A DNA stretch of 32,269 bases from Chromera velia (taxonomy: Eukaryota > Sar > Chromeraceae): positions 1-32,269 of the forward strand of contig JAHBMJ010001304.1 in assembly GCA_018398765.1 (NCBI GenBank), read 5' to 3'. The notes beneath the pieces were generated by a model, which made no database searches, was not told where the DNA came from, and saw only the letters and a program-made list of their open reading frames with translations. Below are positions 10,961 to 32,265 of this stretch, piece by piece (within the stretch, counting starts at the first letter, position 1; each line of letters starts with the position of its first letter). The position numbers and the translations under genes are program-made.

Positions 10961-11660
10961 CAAACAGAGAGACAACTGGTTGTCACGACATTGAATGTAG
11001 GCAGCCTGAGATCCAAATTTCTAATGGGTTTCTTGATAGATGGCTGTGGGGGGTGGACATCGCTATACTCACAGAGATGCGGTTTCCCTCTGCGAAGGTA
11101 ACTGCGAGAAAGACTTCTAGCTGGAATAATTATTCGCAATAATTATTCGCATAGGGAGTGGCATAGAAAGAAGCTAGGGGTATATGAAAAGGCATAGGAC
11201 AAGGAACAAAATACAGGTGGGGTCTGCATTCTAGTTAAAAAAAGTTTGCAAGCCCACCTGAAACTTCAATGGGAACTGTGTGGGCCGAACATTGTCAGAC
11301 TGCAGGTACAAAGGTATATGCAAGAAGGGGGGAAGACATGGAAGGTGGGGGGTGGGGGTTCTCTTTTTATTTTTGGTGTATACTTTCTGCAGAGAGGCAC
11401 TGATAGAGGTTTGAGGGACGGGATCTCAAAGGAACAGGAAAAGGAATTTCTGCTGGATGCGGTGTGTCACAGTGATATCCCTCTATCGGCCAGGCGATCA
11501 TCATCATTGGTCCTGAGGGATTTCAATTCACACATCGGAGTAGAATTCGATCCCAAAGGGGGTCACGCGGGAGAGAGAGATAGCCTCAGAAGAGACAGAG
11601 TACAGAGAGAATATAGGAAGGGGGGGGGCAGAAGAAGGAAATGGGATGGTTCAGAGGATG
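10961..11660 (+). pseudogene. APE-type endonuclease domain of the LINE, frameshifted
   Basis: The N-terminal motif TLNVGSLRSKF is in one frame (near 10985-11020) and the next motif, WGVDIAILTEMRFP (near 11043-11085), is in another, so a frameshift lies between them. After the 13-bp duplication at 11125-11150 the domain resumes with a GVCILVKKS-like strand and reaches LVLRDFNSHIG near 11510-11540, the counterpart of the GDFN catalytic motif. In LINEs this domain nicks target DNA to prime reverse transcription. The first residue of the GDFN motif is Arg here, another sign of decay. Confidence 0.75.
11125..11150. repeat. 13-bp tandem duplication inside the endonuclease
   Basis: AATAATTATTCGC occurs twice in direct succession (11125-11137 and 11138-11150). 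Thirteen is not a multiple of three, so the second copy shifts the frame; a TAA follows at the junction. Confidence 0.9.
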
Positions 11661-12240
11661 TTTAGGGAGTCAGAATACGGAGTATAAGTAGATGCTGAAG
11701 GTTGTGCTTTGCTGCAGTTGTGCAAGGCCTCAAACTTGGTGCCGTTCAACGGCATAAAACTAAAGGATCAAGAAAGAAAACTTGAAATCGACTGCTCAGG
11801 GGGGTGCACATATTACAGAGAAGGCAGGCCGTGCTCTGTAATCAACTTCATTCTAATTGACCCTGCACTTTTGTCTTCTTAGAGTTCTTTTGGAATTGAA
11901 ATGTTTGCTAATGCTGCCCCAGAACACTGCTTAGTTTCATGTGGCCTCACTCTAGTTGATATAAAGTCGCTTCCCCTCCCCGCCTCCCTTCTGCATCCTT
12001 CACTGATCCCTGCCCCCCTTTTCAGAAAGCTGTGCAGAGTTTCACCGGTAAGGGATGAGAAGCTTACAGAGATGGCAACTTCCATGCAGCAGTTCATGGA
12101 GGCATGTTGGCCAGGTCTCTGGGAGGCAGGCCTGACGGCAGCTGAGGTTGAACACAATGGATTGCCCCTTTTATCTATTCCCCTCCCGCTTTCCCCCCCC
12201 CCGTGACCCAATCCCCCCTGCGTCCATCCCTGTTTCTCTG

Positions 12241-12597
12241 CTTGAGAGGATCAAGGACCTAGCAGGCAGATGGGAAGAGAAGCTAGCAGAACCGGAGGGA
12301 AGGAAGCAGAAGGGTAAGAAAAAACATGATAAAACGAAGGATGGACAGACAGCCGCCTCCTGGTGGGACAGTAAGTGTAAAGAAATGAATAAACGGGTAA
12401 GGAGAGCAGAGAAAGAGCTAAGAACACAAGTTGTAGGCAGGAGGAGTAACGACAAGTTTAAAGAGTATAGAAAGAAACAGAAAGACAAGCTTATGAGAGA
12501 GAGAGAAAGGTTGACTGCAAGAAAGAAGGCGGCGTATACGCGTGTGCAGGCAGAGCGCCTTGCCTTGAAGATGGCCAGAGACCCCTCAGCGGTATAG
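12241..12597 (+). pseudogene. LINE linker between endonuclease and reverse transcriptase
   Basis: A Lys/Arg-rich stretch open to a TAG at 12595-12597 that includes ASWWDSKCKEMNKRVRRAEK. A WWxxxC-type motif followed by a long basic helix is typical of the segment between the EN and RT domains of LINE ORF2 proteins. Confidence 0.6.
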
Positions 12598-12740
12598 AAA
12601 TGGAAGAGGACACAACAAAACAGAAGGGATAAAGTGGGGAGCAGGCCTTCCGCAGATACTTTTTCAAACTTCTGGGTGTCTGTGTTTGAAGGAGAAGGAC
12701 TTCCTGGCTTTTCTCTCCCCTCCAGCCCCCTTCTCCCTCC

Positions 12741-13803
12741 TTGGTCCCCTTTCTTCTCTCTCTCTCTCTATGCGAGAAAGTCATTAAAGAAATCAACCCT
12801 AAGAAGGCAGCCGGACTTGGGGGTCTCTCTCCTAAGCATGCTACTCTATGTTTTGGCTCATCGCGTCTCTCGCGTTTTCTTTTTTTTATCTTTTTTAATC
12901 TCTTTCACCTCTTTTTTTACTGGCCACCCACATAGAATTTCCTTTGTATCGTCCCCGTCCCTAAACTTAAGGCCCTGTGTCTCTATTGGCGGATAAATAG
13001 AGGCCCATACACATAGCGAGTCTTCTTGCAAAGCTCTTAATTTGCCCTGCTTATGGATTTTTGTCTTTATTCGTCTGAGAACGAGGATCGATGACAGAGA
13101 GATAGACTTCACAAAAGGGGTCAGAACTAGAGAGGCGATTCATACTTTGTTTGTTTTATCGAAAACTACAAGAAATAAAAAGAGACCGTTGTTTGCTTCC
13201 TTTGTGGACTTCACTAAGACGTTTGACAAAGTAGATAGGAAAAAACTGATAGAGAGGCTTAAGGAAGAAGGGTTAGGGGAGGGAGACATTCGAATGATTC
13301 ATACAATATATATCAAAGTAATGGGAAAGATTGAGGGCTCGAACAATATGTTTGAGGAAGGAACAGGAGTCAAGCAAGGGGACCCACTCTCTCCTCTTCT
13401 CTTTCTTCTTTTTATCAATAATATCCATACCTCCATTAGCCTTCAATCTAGCCTTCAATATAAGGAGCCCCGGCAAGAGGAACGAGCAAACCTTCCCGAG
13501 AAAGTGAGCGCCCGATGGAGGGGAGAGTTAGAGGCTTAGCCCAGAGCCTTAAACTCCTCCCCCCCAGACACCCCCCCGACAGAAGTGAGGTTGGGAAACC
13601 TCCTGCTTGAGAGCATTGGATATGCCGATGACCTCATCATCTTCGGACACTCCCTTCAAGACCTCCAGAAGAGGATTGATTGGTTGGCTACCTATTGTGA
13701 CAAGTGGGGGTTGACGGTGAATCTAAAAAAGACAAAGGTGATGAGATTAGCAGGAAGAGGGGGGGTAGAAGAAATTCGTTTCAGGGGTCAGACGGTCGAA
13801 TGA
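12741..13803 (+). pseudogene. Reverse transcriptase domain of the LINE, with stops and frameshifts
   Basis: RT blocks appear in order. EINPKKAAGLGG (near 12790) matches the KKApGpDg block. DK*RPIHIASLLAKL (near 12990-13040) matches the YRPI block, with a stop replacing Tyr. FVDFTKTFDKVDR (13201) holds the first catalytic Asp, GVKQGDPLSPLLF (near 13369) is motif B, and YADD at 13621-13632 is motif C. WGLTVNLKKTKVM follows. From 13042 to 13803 one frame runs through with a single in-frame TAG at 13537-13539. This enzyme copies the element RNA at the target nick; here it cannot be full length. Confidence 0.9.
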
Positions 13804-14103
13804 GTAGAGAGTTAAAAATATCTTGGCTGTCAGGTTTTTTCTGATGCAAACCCTCGCAAGTCTGTGACCACCAAACTTGAAGCTGCGAAAAGGGGAGTTG
13901 GGGAGACTATGGGTCTATATGTGTCAATAGGTATGCTCAGAGTCTCCCCCCACAGTCGCATGTCCCTCTTCAAGGGGACATAGAAGCCCGCCACCACCGA
14001 TTCCCTTAAAGCTCTCCCCATTCAGAAATCTGACATCCAATGCTTAGACTCCCTCCAGCTTCGTTTTATGCGTTGGTCTCTCCATCTGCCCTAGAATTCT
14101 TTT

Positions 14104-15003
14104 GTGTTTCCCACCCTTGCAGCCGTTGGGCTGAGGCCTATAAGAGAGATTCTCAGTGTCAGAGTGGGGGGGTATTTGAGAAGTCTTTCCCTTGCTCAAT
14201 TGGCTTTGCTTCAAACATTGTGGGCATGCCACAGGAGGAAGGAGTTAAAAGCGTGGCCGGGGTCTGCAGAAAAGCTTGTGCAACCCGTCAGTCCTACCGT
14301 CCTGGAAGGTAAACCAGATAAGGTCGATTTCAGAACATCAGATAGCAAGCTGAGAAGGGGAACGAGAAACAGAGAAGTAAACAAATGGATGGGAGACTGG
14401 GTAAACCCGGTCTCCATCATAGAAAGGAGGGGGGGGAGGCAAGGGAAACAAGAAATGTATGGGAGCATGTCTTTTCCTCCGTCTGCTTGCCTGACCGAAT
14501 ATCAGAAAGAGAATAATAGCAGCCAACGTTTTGCAAAATTAGTTCTCGGAAGCTTGGCGGAGGAGAGGGGGGGCTCATGGTTTGCCTTGGCAGAACCTCT
14601 CGCCAAGCAGTTTTTGTCTTCTGCCAGGGCAGTTTTCTACCCTTTGTTGTGTGCCATTGTTGGAGGGGAGGCAAACCATGGGGGGAGGGTTGAATCAATT
14701 TGCAAAGCCTGTGAAGAAAAAAGTTAGGAGAAATTGATTGACGATCCGATTCACCGTCTGACAACTTGTATCCGAACGGAGGTGCCACGGGGGAGATTGA
14801 GTGATCTCTGGTATAGGCAATTGGAGCGTATGTCGATAGAAGAAGTGTGTGACTCGTATGAGTATAGAGAGAGACAGGAAGCCCAAGGGGGTAGGGGGGT
14901 GGGGCAGGCCGAGGAGCGGGTAAGGCGGTACTTCTCGCTTCTTCTTCAGAAGGACGCCCAAAAGGCCAGTACCCTCATTGCTGCATGCCTAGGACTAGAC
15001 TGA
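14104..15003 (+). pseudogene. C-terminal part of LINE ORF2 with a CCHC knuckle
   Basis: One frame from 14104 to the TGA at 15001-15003, interrupted only by a TAG at 14725-14727. Around that stop the pattern CKAC, then about 15 residues, then HRLTTC is a CxxC...HxxxxC knuckle, common at the C-terminus of LINE ORF2 proteins after the RT. It probably binds nucleic acid. Confidence 0.6.
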
Positions 15004-15060
15004 TTGATCTTAGGGAGCAGTGTTTTGCTAGCTAGTAGTCCTAAAGTTCGGCTGCTTTAG

Positions 15061-15115
15061 GTGAGCATTCGCTAATATGCTCCTAGCTTGCAATATGCAT
15101 GACATGAATGCTCAC
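15061..15115. repeat. 3' stem-loop of the LINE
   Basis: GTGAGCATTC at 15061-15070 is the exact reverse complement of GAATGCTCAC at 15106-15115: a 10-bp stem with a 35-nt loop, about 50 bp before the (ATC)n tail. LINE 3' ends often carry such a structure as the template for their RT; that role is inferred here. Confidence 0.55.
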
Positions 15116-15165
15116 AGACTTCCCTTTGCCATTGGGATACGATGGCTGGCGGGTTAAGTCACCTT

Positions 15166-15183
15166 ATCATCATCATCATCATT
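15166..15183. repeat. (ATC)n tail of the LINE
   Basis: Six ATC/ATT units directly before the right 171-bp repeat. A short microsatellite in place of poly(A) marks the 3' end of several LINE clades and fixes the boundary of this copy. Confidence 0.75.
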
Positions 15184-15354
15184 ATAAGGCAGCTAGTAAG
15201 GCAGAAAAAATAGATTATGTGAGATTTCATAAAAGGATAGGTCCTTGAACGAAGGCTTTACAGTGTTTACTAAACGCTTTAGGTTAATTTAGCAATAGAT
15301 AAAGGTTCAAATATGTTAATGAAGGTTTATATAACCGGGTACATTAAGTTGTAA
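15184..15354. repeat. Right copy of the 171-bp direct repeat flanking the LINE
   Basis: Starts right after the (ATC)n tail and ends at TTGTAA, like the left copy at 8795-8965, with no indels and about twelve substitutions between them. Confidence 0.85.
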
Positions 15355-16595
15355 CCCAGGTCGTAAGCCCAGAGGGGGCTACCACAATTAACAACTTGAA
15401 CCCTCTCCAACTAGCGCTAAGGCTAGCGCGACCGCAAAGGTAAAATAAACTAGGCTCATCAGTTTTATTAAATTTTACTATTATAATTTTTTAGTTTTTC
15501 CTATATGAATTTGAGTCTTAAGTCACAGACTTTTAGGCCAGATCAGTATGGACCAGCCCATGATTCAGGGTATACTAACTCCTTAGTTTGAGTCTTTCTC
15601 TATTCTCCCACATTAATATACTAATTTAAATATAGTAAATATCTGATCAGACCAACCAGTAAATATTTGATTATCTAGCTGATTATAAACTTTTATCTAG
15701 AATTTTACTACTAGGTTTAAAGGTTTTATAATAATAACAAAAAGATTTAAGCTAGGAATCCTAGCCTAGGATTCACGTAGTGTCATTGCTTAATTATATA
15801 TCTAAAACAGCTTGACTTACATGAATTTAAATAGTAACTAATTGTTTGCTAACACATTGATAAGATTTTATGATTTTCAGGTGGTTCGTCACCGGGGCCG
15901 TCCGTGTCGCTAGCCGTGTCGCTGCTTCAGTAATTAAACCGAAGCTCTTGCACCCCTAAGGTGGGTCAGGACCGCCCGTGTCCGTCTGGCACGCACCGCC
16001 ACGTATCACTTGAATCGCAATCGATCCTGGAGAATCGATCCGCATCTATGTTACTATCCCGGCGGCATCTTCTGTCTCCGTTTTGATCGCTCTCTCAGCA
16101 TGTGAGCCACAAAACACCTGTATGTCACGATGCGTATGCATGCAATTCTGTTCACGAAAAACTTGTGGCTTGCCACTCACGCGAGAGTCAGAGACAGCAA
16201 CAGATTCAAAATTGAGCTTCAGCCATCAAAAGTCGCCATCCGTCAGAGCTTTCAGCAAAGGAAAACAGTGTTACCCACAATCATATGGAAAAAAATGCTT
16301 TCATGTGACCATGCAATCTGCTACTTTCACCGGACCCATCCATGCATTTTCATCTGTACAACGTAGTCCATTGAGTCCATACATATCATCCTTTTAATTT
16401 TAATTTCATCTTCAAAGGCATCCAGCCATCAATTCATTCACTTCTTTTCTTTCACCAAAAAGCTCCCTTGTGTTTTTTGAACAAAACGAAAAAACAAAAA
16501 TACCTCAAGAACATCAAAGGCACTTTGTACCATGGAACCTTCAATTGCGAGGAGACATACATTGCATTTCCTTCCGAGGTCATTCTCTGTATGCT
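15355..16595. other. AT-rich spacer and probable 3' UTR of the receptor gene
   Basis: From 15355 to about 15880 the DNA is AT-rich with no gene; a small palindrome (GCGCTAAGGCTAGCGC) lies near 15414-15429. A GC-richer patch follows at about 15885-16060. The stretch just below 16596 is presumably the 3' UTR of the minus-strand receptor gene. No convincing coding sequence on either strand. Confidence 0.45.
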
Positions 16596-27479
<10,884 letters not shown>

Positions 27480-29349
27480 CTTCTCGGCGCTAGTTCGTCC
27501 AGACTCGTGTAAACGACGAACAGAGCTCTCGACGTGGTTGCAGCTGTCCCATGCACAAACCACTGGCAGCACGTACCATCAATACGGACTTCTCTCTACC
27601 GCCTCCCCGGGGATGTCAGAACATGTGTATACGCTGGGATGGAGATTCGAATGGATGGCTTTCTGCGCTGCCTCTCTGACAGGTCGACTTGCAGGGTGCA
27701 AGGATCGACACAGACAGCAATCAGACAGAGATCACGCAGCGCCTTAATTGAAGGCCGGCCGGCAATGGTTTGGCATGAGATTCATTTGATCCCCATCGAA
27801 CATCTTTGTCTGCGTTGCACCCCTGTCTGCATTTTATGGCAGCTGCGTGCATGGGGCTATATACAAAGCTGCATGCACCTGCATGGCATGTTCCTCTGAG
27901 GCACAAACGTACACTGAGCTATAGATCGTCTGACCTTTTTCTGCGCGGGCTGCATGCATGCATGGGGACCGGCCCGGCGCGACGTGGGGCCCGCGTCACG
28001 CAGTTAATTCGCACCGTATACGCTTATACGGCGCCGGGCGCAGGCCCGCGTGAGCAGAATCGCGCCCGCCGCGCCCCGCGCGCCGTCCCACCGCCCACCG
28101 TCCGCCTTAGTATTATAGTACGAATCAACGCCTGCCTACGTACTAAGCAAGGTCACTCGGGCGGCGGGGCCCCTAGACCAAAGCTAACCGAGAAAGCCAC
28201 CAAACACCAATTGAAGTACCAATAAGCTAGCATAAGCTAGCACTCTGCAACTAGGCGAGGTTTATAGATAAAAAATAATATACTATAATAAAAGATGTGT
28301 AAAAAAAAAAATATATAATCTGTGTGGTATTGCACAACATTTTATTAATCAATTAAGTCACACTATACCAGGCTGTTCATGCTTGCGAACCTAGTTAAAC
28401 TGCAACGTCAACAATAAAAAACTGGGTAAAAGATGATTTTAATGCTCTGTTTGCAGTGTTTTAGTATTCCCTATATATCTCTATGACAGATCTAGACCAA
28501 TACTTGACGTACCCTTTACTTGATTTAATTGAAGAACTATATAGCAAATATGGATAACTTTGATAATCATTTTTTTCTTTAAATACATAACTGTTAAAAA
28601 AAACTTGAAGAAGATGAGACTCATAAGAGATTTATTTTTTTATTTTATTTTCCAATGAAATGGTTAAAACCAGTGAGTCAGCCTTACCAGCCATTACCGG
28701 CTGTGACCAGTCCATATTTTACTTAGTATATTTAAGCTTTTAACACTTATAACCTTTTGGAAACATCCTTCATTGTCGGTCCGGTATACTACCCAAATAA
28801 TAGTTTTAGGCTTGTAGCTTTATCTACTTTGTAATAGAAGCTTCCAAGAAAAAATTAAGAAACTGCAAACTTGCTTTATCTTTTAATTTATATATTCATT
28901 CATTATATTTATTAATTTATAGATATCTAGGTAAATATTAATGGTATTTTTACCGTCATGCATCAATAAATATTGCTATACTGATTCAAAAGTTTAAATA
29001 TATGTAGGCTATCATGCAGCTGTTTAGTATGTATTCAAACTTATGTTAGCATCTAATCTGGTTTTCATCCATACATGTTTGTATAGGTATACGCAAAACT
29101 CATGACGGAAGCTTTCATGCTCCAATGGCACACAAAGAGTCAATGCCCGACCCAGCGGCTATTTCCAACCATGAGACCCAGCGTGAGACATCATGAGACC
29201 ATTGAGACGTCAAGGTTTCGAGTGAACGGAAAGACCACGTTCAGCCCCGTAATGAAAGGTGCGATGAAAACTCAATGCGATTTGAAAGACAACCAAGTAT
29301 GAACCAGCTCCAACCGATCGCCCCATTACAGACGTGCGCTCAGACACTC
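27480..29349. other. Intergenic region upstream of the receptor gene: GC island and AT-rich block
   Basis: 27480-27950 is mixed and presumably holds the promoter and 5' UTR of the receptor gene. 27950-28170 is a sharply GC-rich island. 28200-29100 is AT-rich and featureless. 29100-29349 returns to gene-like composition and may be the DMC1 3' UTR. No convincing coding sequence. Confidence 0.45.
28014..28031. repeat. Hairpin within the GC-rich island
   Basis: CCGTATA (28014-28020) and TATACGG (28025-28031) form a perfect 7-bp stem with a 4-nt loop, inside the GC-rich 27950-28170 segment. Function unknown. Confidence 0.45.
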
Positions 29350-30872
29350 TCAGTCGCTCGCGTCGACGATCCCTGCGTCGGAGAGAGCGAAGACCGCCTC
29401 GTCTTCGGGAAGGTTGGGAGAGTCATAGACCTTCATGATCCTCTGCTCTCCCTTCCCCTTCCGAAGCGCAAGCCGGGTCGTGGAAGCGTGACCGAGGACG
29501 TGTCCTCCCACAGGCTTCGTCGGGTTCGCAACAAACGTCATTCCACCGCTGGGATCGCTCATCACTTGCTGCGCGCAGGAAAAACCGTTGACCTGATATT
29601 CACACAAGTCTGTCATCCTGTGGAATCACAGGCTGTCTGACCAAATGACTGCTGACGTTCGTGACAACCACAGCGACGTTGAACTGTTGAGCGATTTTCA
29701 TGAGGAAGGACATCGTCTTGCCGAGTTTCTGCTGGCGTTCAGAAAGCTCGCCGCGGCCGCAATAGTCAACTCTGAAGAGTGCCATGATGCTGTCGACAAT
29801 GAGCAGGGAGTACGGGGCGGCTACCATGAGCTGGCAGACTTTCTTCAAGATTTCGTACTGGTTGTCTGCAGAAGGCCGACACAAAGCGCGAGTGAGATCC
29901 CGTCGCAGGAGGCCACGGATCCGAAACTTCCAGCGGTCGGCAACTTGTACCCACTGACCACTGTTATAGGCCTTCGCGTAAGTGACGTTGTCGCTCACAG
30001 CCTTTGGGTCAAGCCCGAACCTCTTTGCAATGCCGGCGAGCTTCTCTGGGCGGAAAGTATTCTCAGTGTCAATGTAGCAGACCTGCATGTTCTCGATGTC
30101 GATGTTCTGTGACCAAGGGGCTCCAGACAAAAAAGGAGGGACGGCCGAGCAAAGCGGACAGAAAGACAGCTGTGACGAAAGACAGGCTGCTGACCTTCCC
30201 GTCGCCGCCACCACAGTCGACAGGGAGCTGGGAGGTAACTACCAATGTGTGACAGAGCTGAGTCTTTCCAGTCCGGTTCTCCCCGAAGAGCTGCAGATCA
30301 GATCAGATCACCAATTAGGTCACAGTCCGTCTTTTTGCGCTCTCCTGAACTGTTCGCACCACGATGCTTGCTTTTCAGTTCCCATCCGACCTCTGTGATC
30401 GACATGCTCTCGAACCCTCCGTGTAACATCTTGTCAAGAGCTTGCGACCCGGAACTGATTTTGATGACATTCTTGCGCTTGTTGAGGGCCTGGGTTCCAG
30501 TCATGAAGAGATTCGAGTTCTCGATTTTCTGGGCTGCCTCAACGATCTTTTCCACCTTCGCCTCGGACAACCCGCGGACATTGCAGAGCTCTTTTTTCAT
30601 CGTCTGGATGACTCCCATCGTCGTACAAATGCCGGCTGTCTTCAATTTGTGGATGTCGGTAACACTGCAAGAAAGGCAGGTCAGCAGGAGCAAATTCTCT
30701 TGTTTGCGCACATGGGAGAATTCGCCTACTAGTCAGAGCGGCCTGCACGAACGAACTTGATTCCGTGGTCCTGTAGAGCGTCGACGGTTCTAAAATCCTC
30801 CTCCTCTTCTTGTGCCTCCGTTGACTCTCGTTCGACGTGTCGAACGACAGATCGAGACTCTGCCAAAAGCAT
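29350..30872 (-). CDS. DMC1: DMC1 meiotic recombinase, 6 exons, 353 aa
   Basis: Exons in transcript order: 30757-30872, 30391-30664, 30195-30290, 29959-30106, 29657-29865, 29350-29568. They total 1062 nt with all phases consistent. The ATG at 30870-30872 has an in-frame TGA three codons upstream. DMC1 forms filaments on single-stranded DNA and carries out strand exchange between homologues in meiosis. The N-terminal helix-hairpin-helix region ([30 protein letters not shown]), Walker A GENRTGKT (133-140), [13 protein letters not shown], Walker B LLIVD (232-236) and [12 protein letters not shown] are present. [16 protein letters not shown], DPxxxMTF and [12 protein letters not shown] are DMC1 rather than RAD51 signatures. 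Length fits the family (~340). The Walker A Phe of the usual GEFRTGKT is Asn here. Confidence 0.93.
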
Positions 30873-31876
30873 TTCGAGTCACGTGGCTGGGTACACAAAG
30901 TGGTGCTGTTTTCTTCGGCCAAGTCTGACAACGAAATAAAGGAGCAGCTGGATGCGGGCTGGCAGGAAGTTTGAAAACAGTGGAGTCAAGGGTCAGTGCA
31001 ACCAATGCGAAGGCCGGGGAGATTGAAATCCTGTCGTTCGTGGTCCGTCGTGCCGTCGTGATGGAGATTTTGCGAACGCGAAAATATGCACCAATACGCA
31101 AACGTATTGTGACGACGTACGGTCGATTTTGCTGATACAGATTATATTAATATCGATATTTTCATCAATACAGAGAGGAGGAATGAACTCCAAAATCTCT
31201 GTAACCTATATAGCTACTGTTTAAAGGCTGCCGGCTATATATTGATATAATGCTGTATACAAATCGATATACATACCTTCACCCCGACAGCTCAATGTGT
31301 CGCATTCAGTCGCATTCAAAGTGCATCATACTCTGCATGCTGCAATTATTAATACAAGCCGCGAGCTTCTGACGAAGCGCACCTTGTCCCTGCCGGAGGC
31401 TTTTTGTCATAAATAGTCAGACAGCACGCTATAGCTTGAGAGCCACTGCAAGCTAGACTGCAAGCCTTTTTTTTTTTCGAGAACGTAAAATTTTAATCCA
31501 TCTATAGTAACTGTTTTGATACATATATAGTACTGACACACTGTAGTAACTGTGAGATAAAACTTTTTGCAGTTAAAAAACTGTACATAAAACTATTAAG
31601 TATACAAACAGTATGAGTATTTTCCGAACTTTCAACATATTATTCTTTCTATTCACTCTATAGTCTCTATCATTTTTACCTAGCTAGGTTTCACTGAGTT
31701 TTTATCTACTCCGACTGCAAAGAAACCATTTACCAGCAGCATCTTCTAGCATATGTATTAGTTTAATTACATATTATAACTACATCAGCAATTACATTGT
31801 CTCAATTTTTTAGAAAATTTTATTAAAAATTCAGTCATTCTGCCTCAGTCACCTACATGCACAGACATAAACATAG

Positions 31877-31881
<5 letters not shown>

Positions 31882-31922
<41 letters not shown>

Positions 31923-31953
31923 ACACACACACGCACGTACGCACGCACGCTCA

Positions 31954-31992
<39 letters not shown>
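31882..31992. repeat. (CA)n array
   Basis: CA repeat with short interruptions (GCACGTACGCACGC). By the orientation seen elsewhere in the window it would belong to a minus-strand transcription unit, but no gene is seen here. Confidence 0.95.
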
Positions 31993-31994
<2 letters not shown>

Positions 31995-32236
31995 TTTTTG
32001 CAACGTTTCTAAACCGTCTGTCTTTTTCTGTACACACGCACACCCACAGTATGATACGCTTCACAGGTTCATAGTACAGCAGGTCTCCACCCTTTTGTTG
32101 GCCCCAAACAATGGCTGTGAATACGTCCTAGAATACATCTTATGTGTTTTCTTCTGATAGGTCCACTACCTTGCCGTGCCCTGCTTCTTCCTGTCTGTTG
32201 GGTGTTCACACAAACACAGAGAAACAAGCATACAGA

Positions 32237-32265
32237 CACACACACACACACACACACACACACAT
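32237..32265. repeat. (CA)n at the right edge
   Basis: CA repeat ending four bases before the window edge. Confidence 0.95.

Larger units (their letters stand above)
8966..15183 (+). mobile_element. Degenerate non-LTR retrotransposon (LINE), about 6.2 kb
   Basis: In order on the + strand: a G-rich 5' region, a possible ORF1 remnant, a TTC-repeat tract, an APE-type endonuclease (NVGSLR, LTEMRFP, DFNSHIG), a linker, a reverse transcriptase (FDKV, QGDPLSP, YADD), a C-terminal CxxC...HxxxxC knuckle and a 3' tail with a stem-loop and (ATC)n. This is the layout of APE-class LINEs. No LTR, integrase or gag is seen. The reading frame is broken by several frameshifts and stops, so the copy is dead. 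It lies in the intergenic space between two convergent genes, in the same orientation as the Obg gene. Runs of six or more G or C are frequent. Clade assignment needs an RT tree. Confidence 0.88.

Noticed and set aside
8795-15354. LTR retrotransposon with 171-bp LTRs
   Set aside because: No TG...CA ends, gag, protease or integrase; the EN-RT-CCHC order and (ATC)n tail are those of a LINE.
27806-28225. 139-codon + strand open frame across the GC-rich island
   Set aside because: GC-rich DNA gives few stops; composition is Arg/Pro/Ala-biased and no domain is visible.
29350-30872. RAD51 rather than DMC1
   Set aside because: [16 protein letters not shown] and DPxxxMTF are DMC1-type; RAD51 usually has ALYRTDYSGRGELSARQ at that place.
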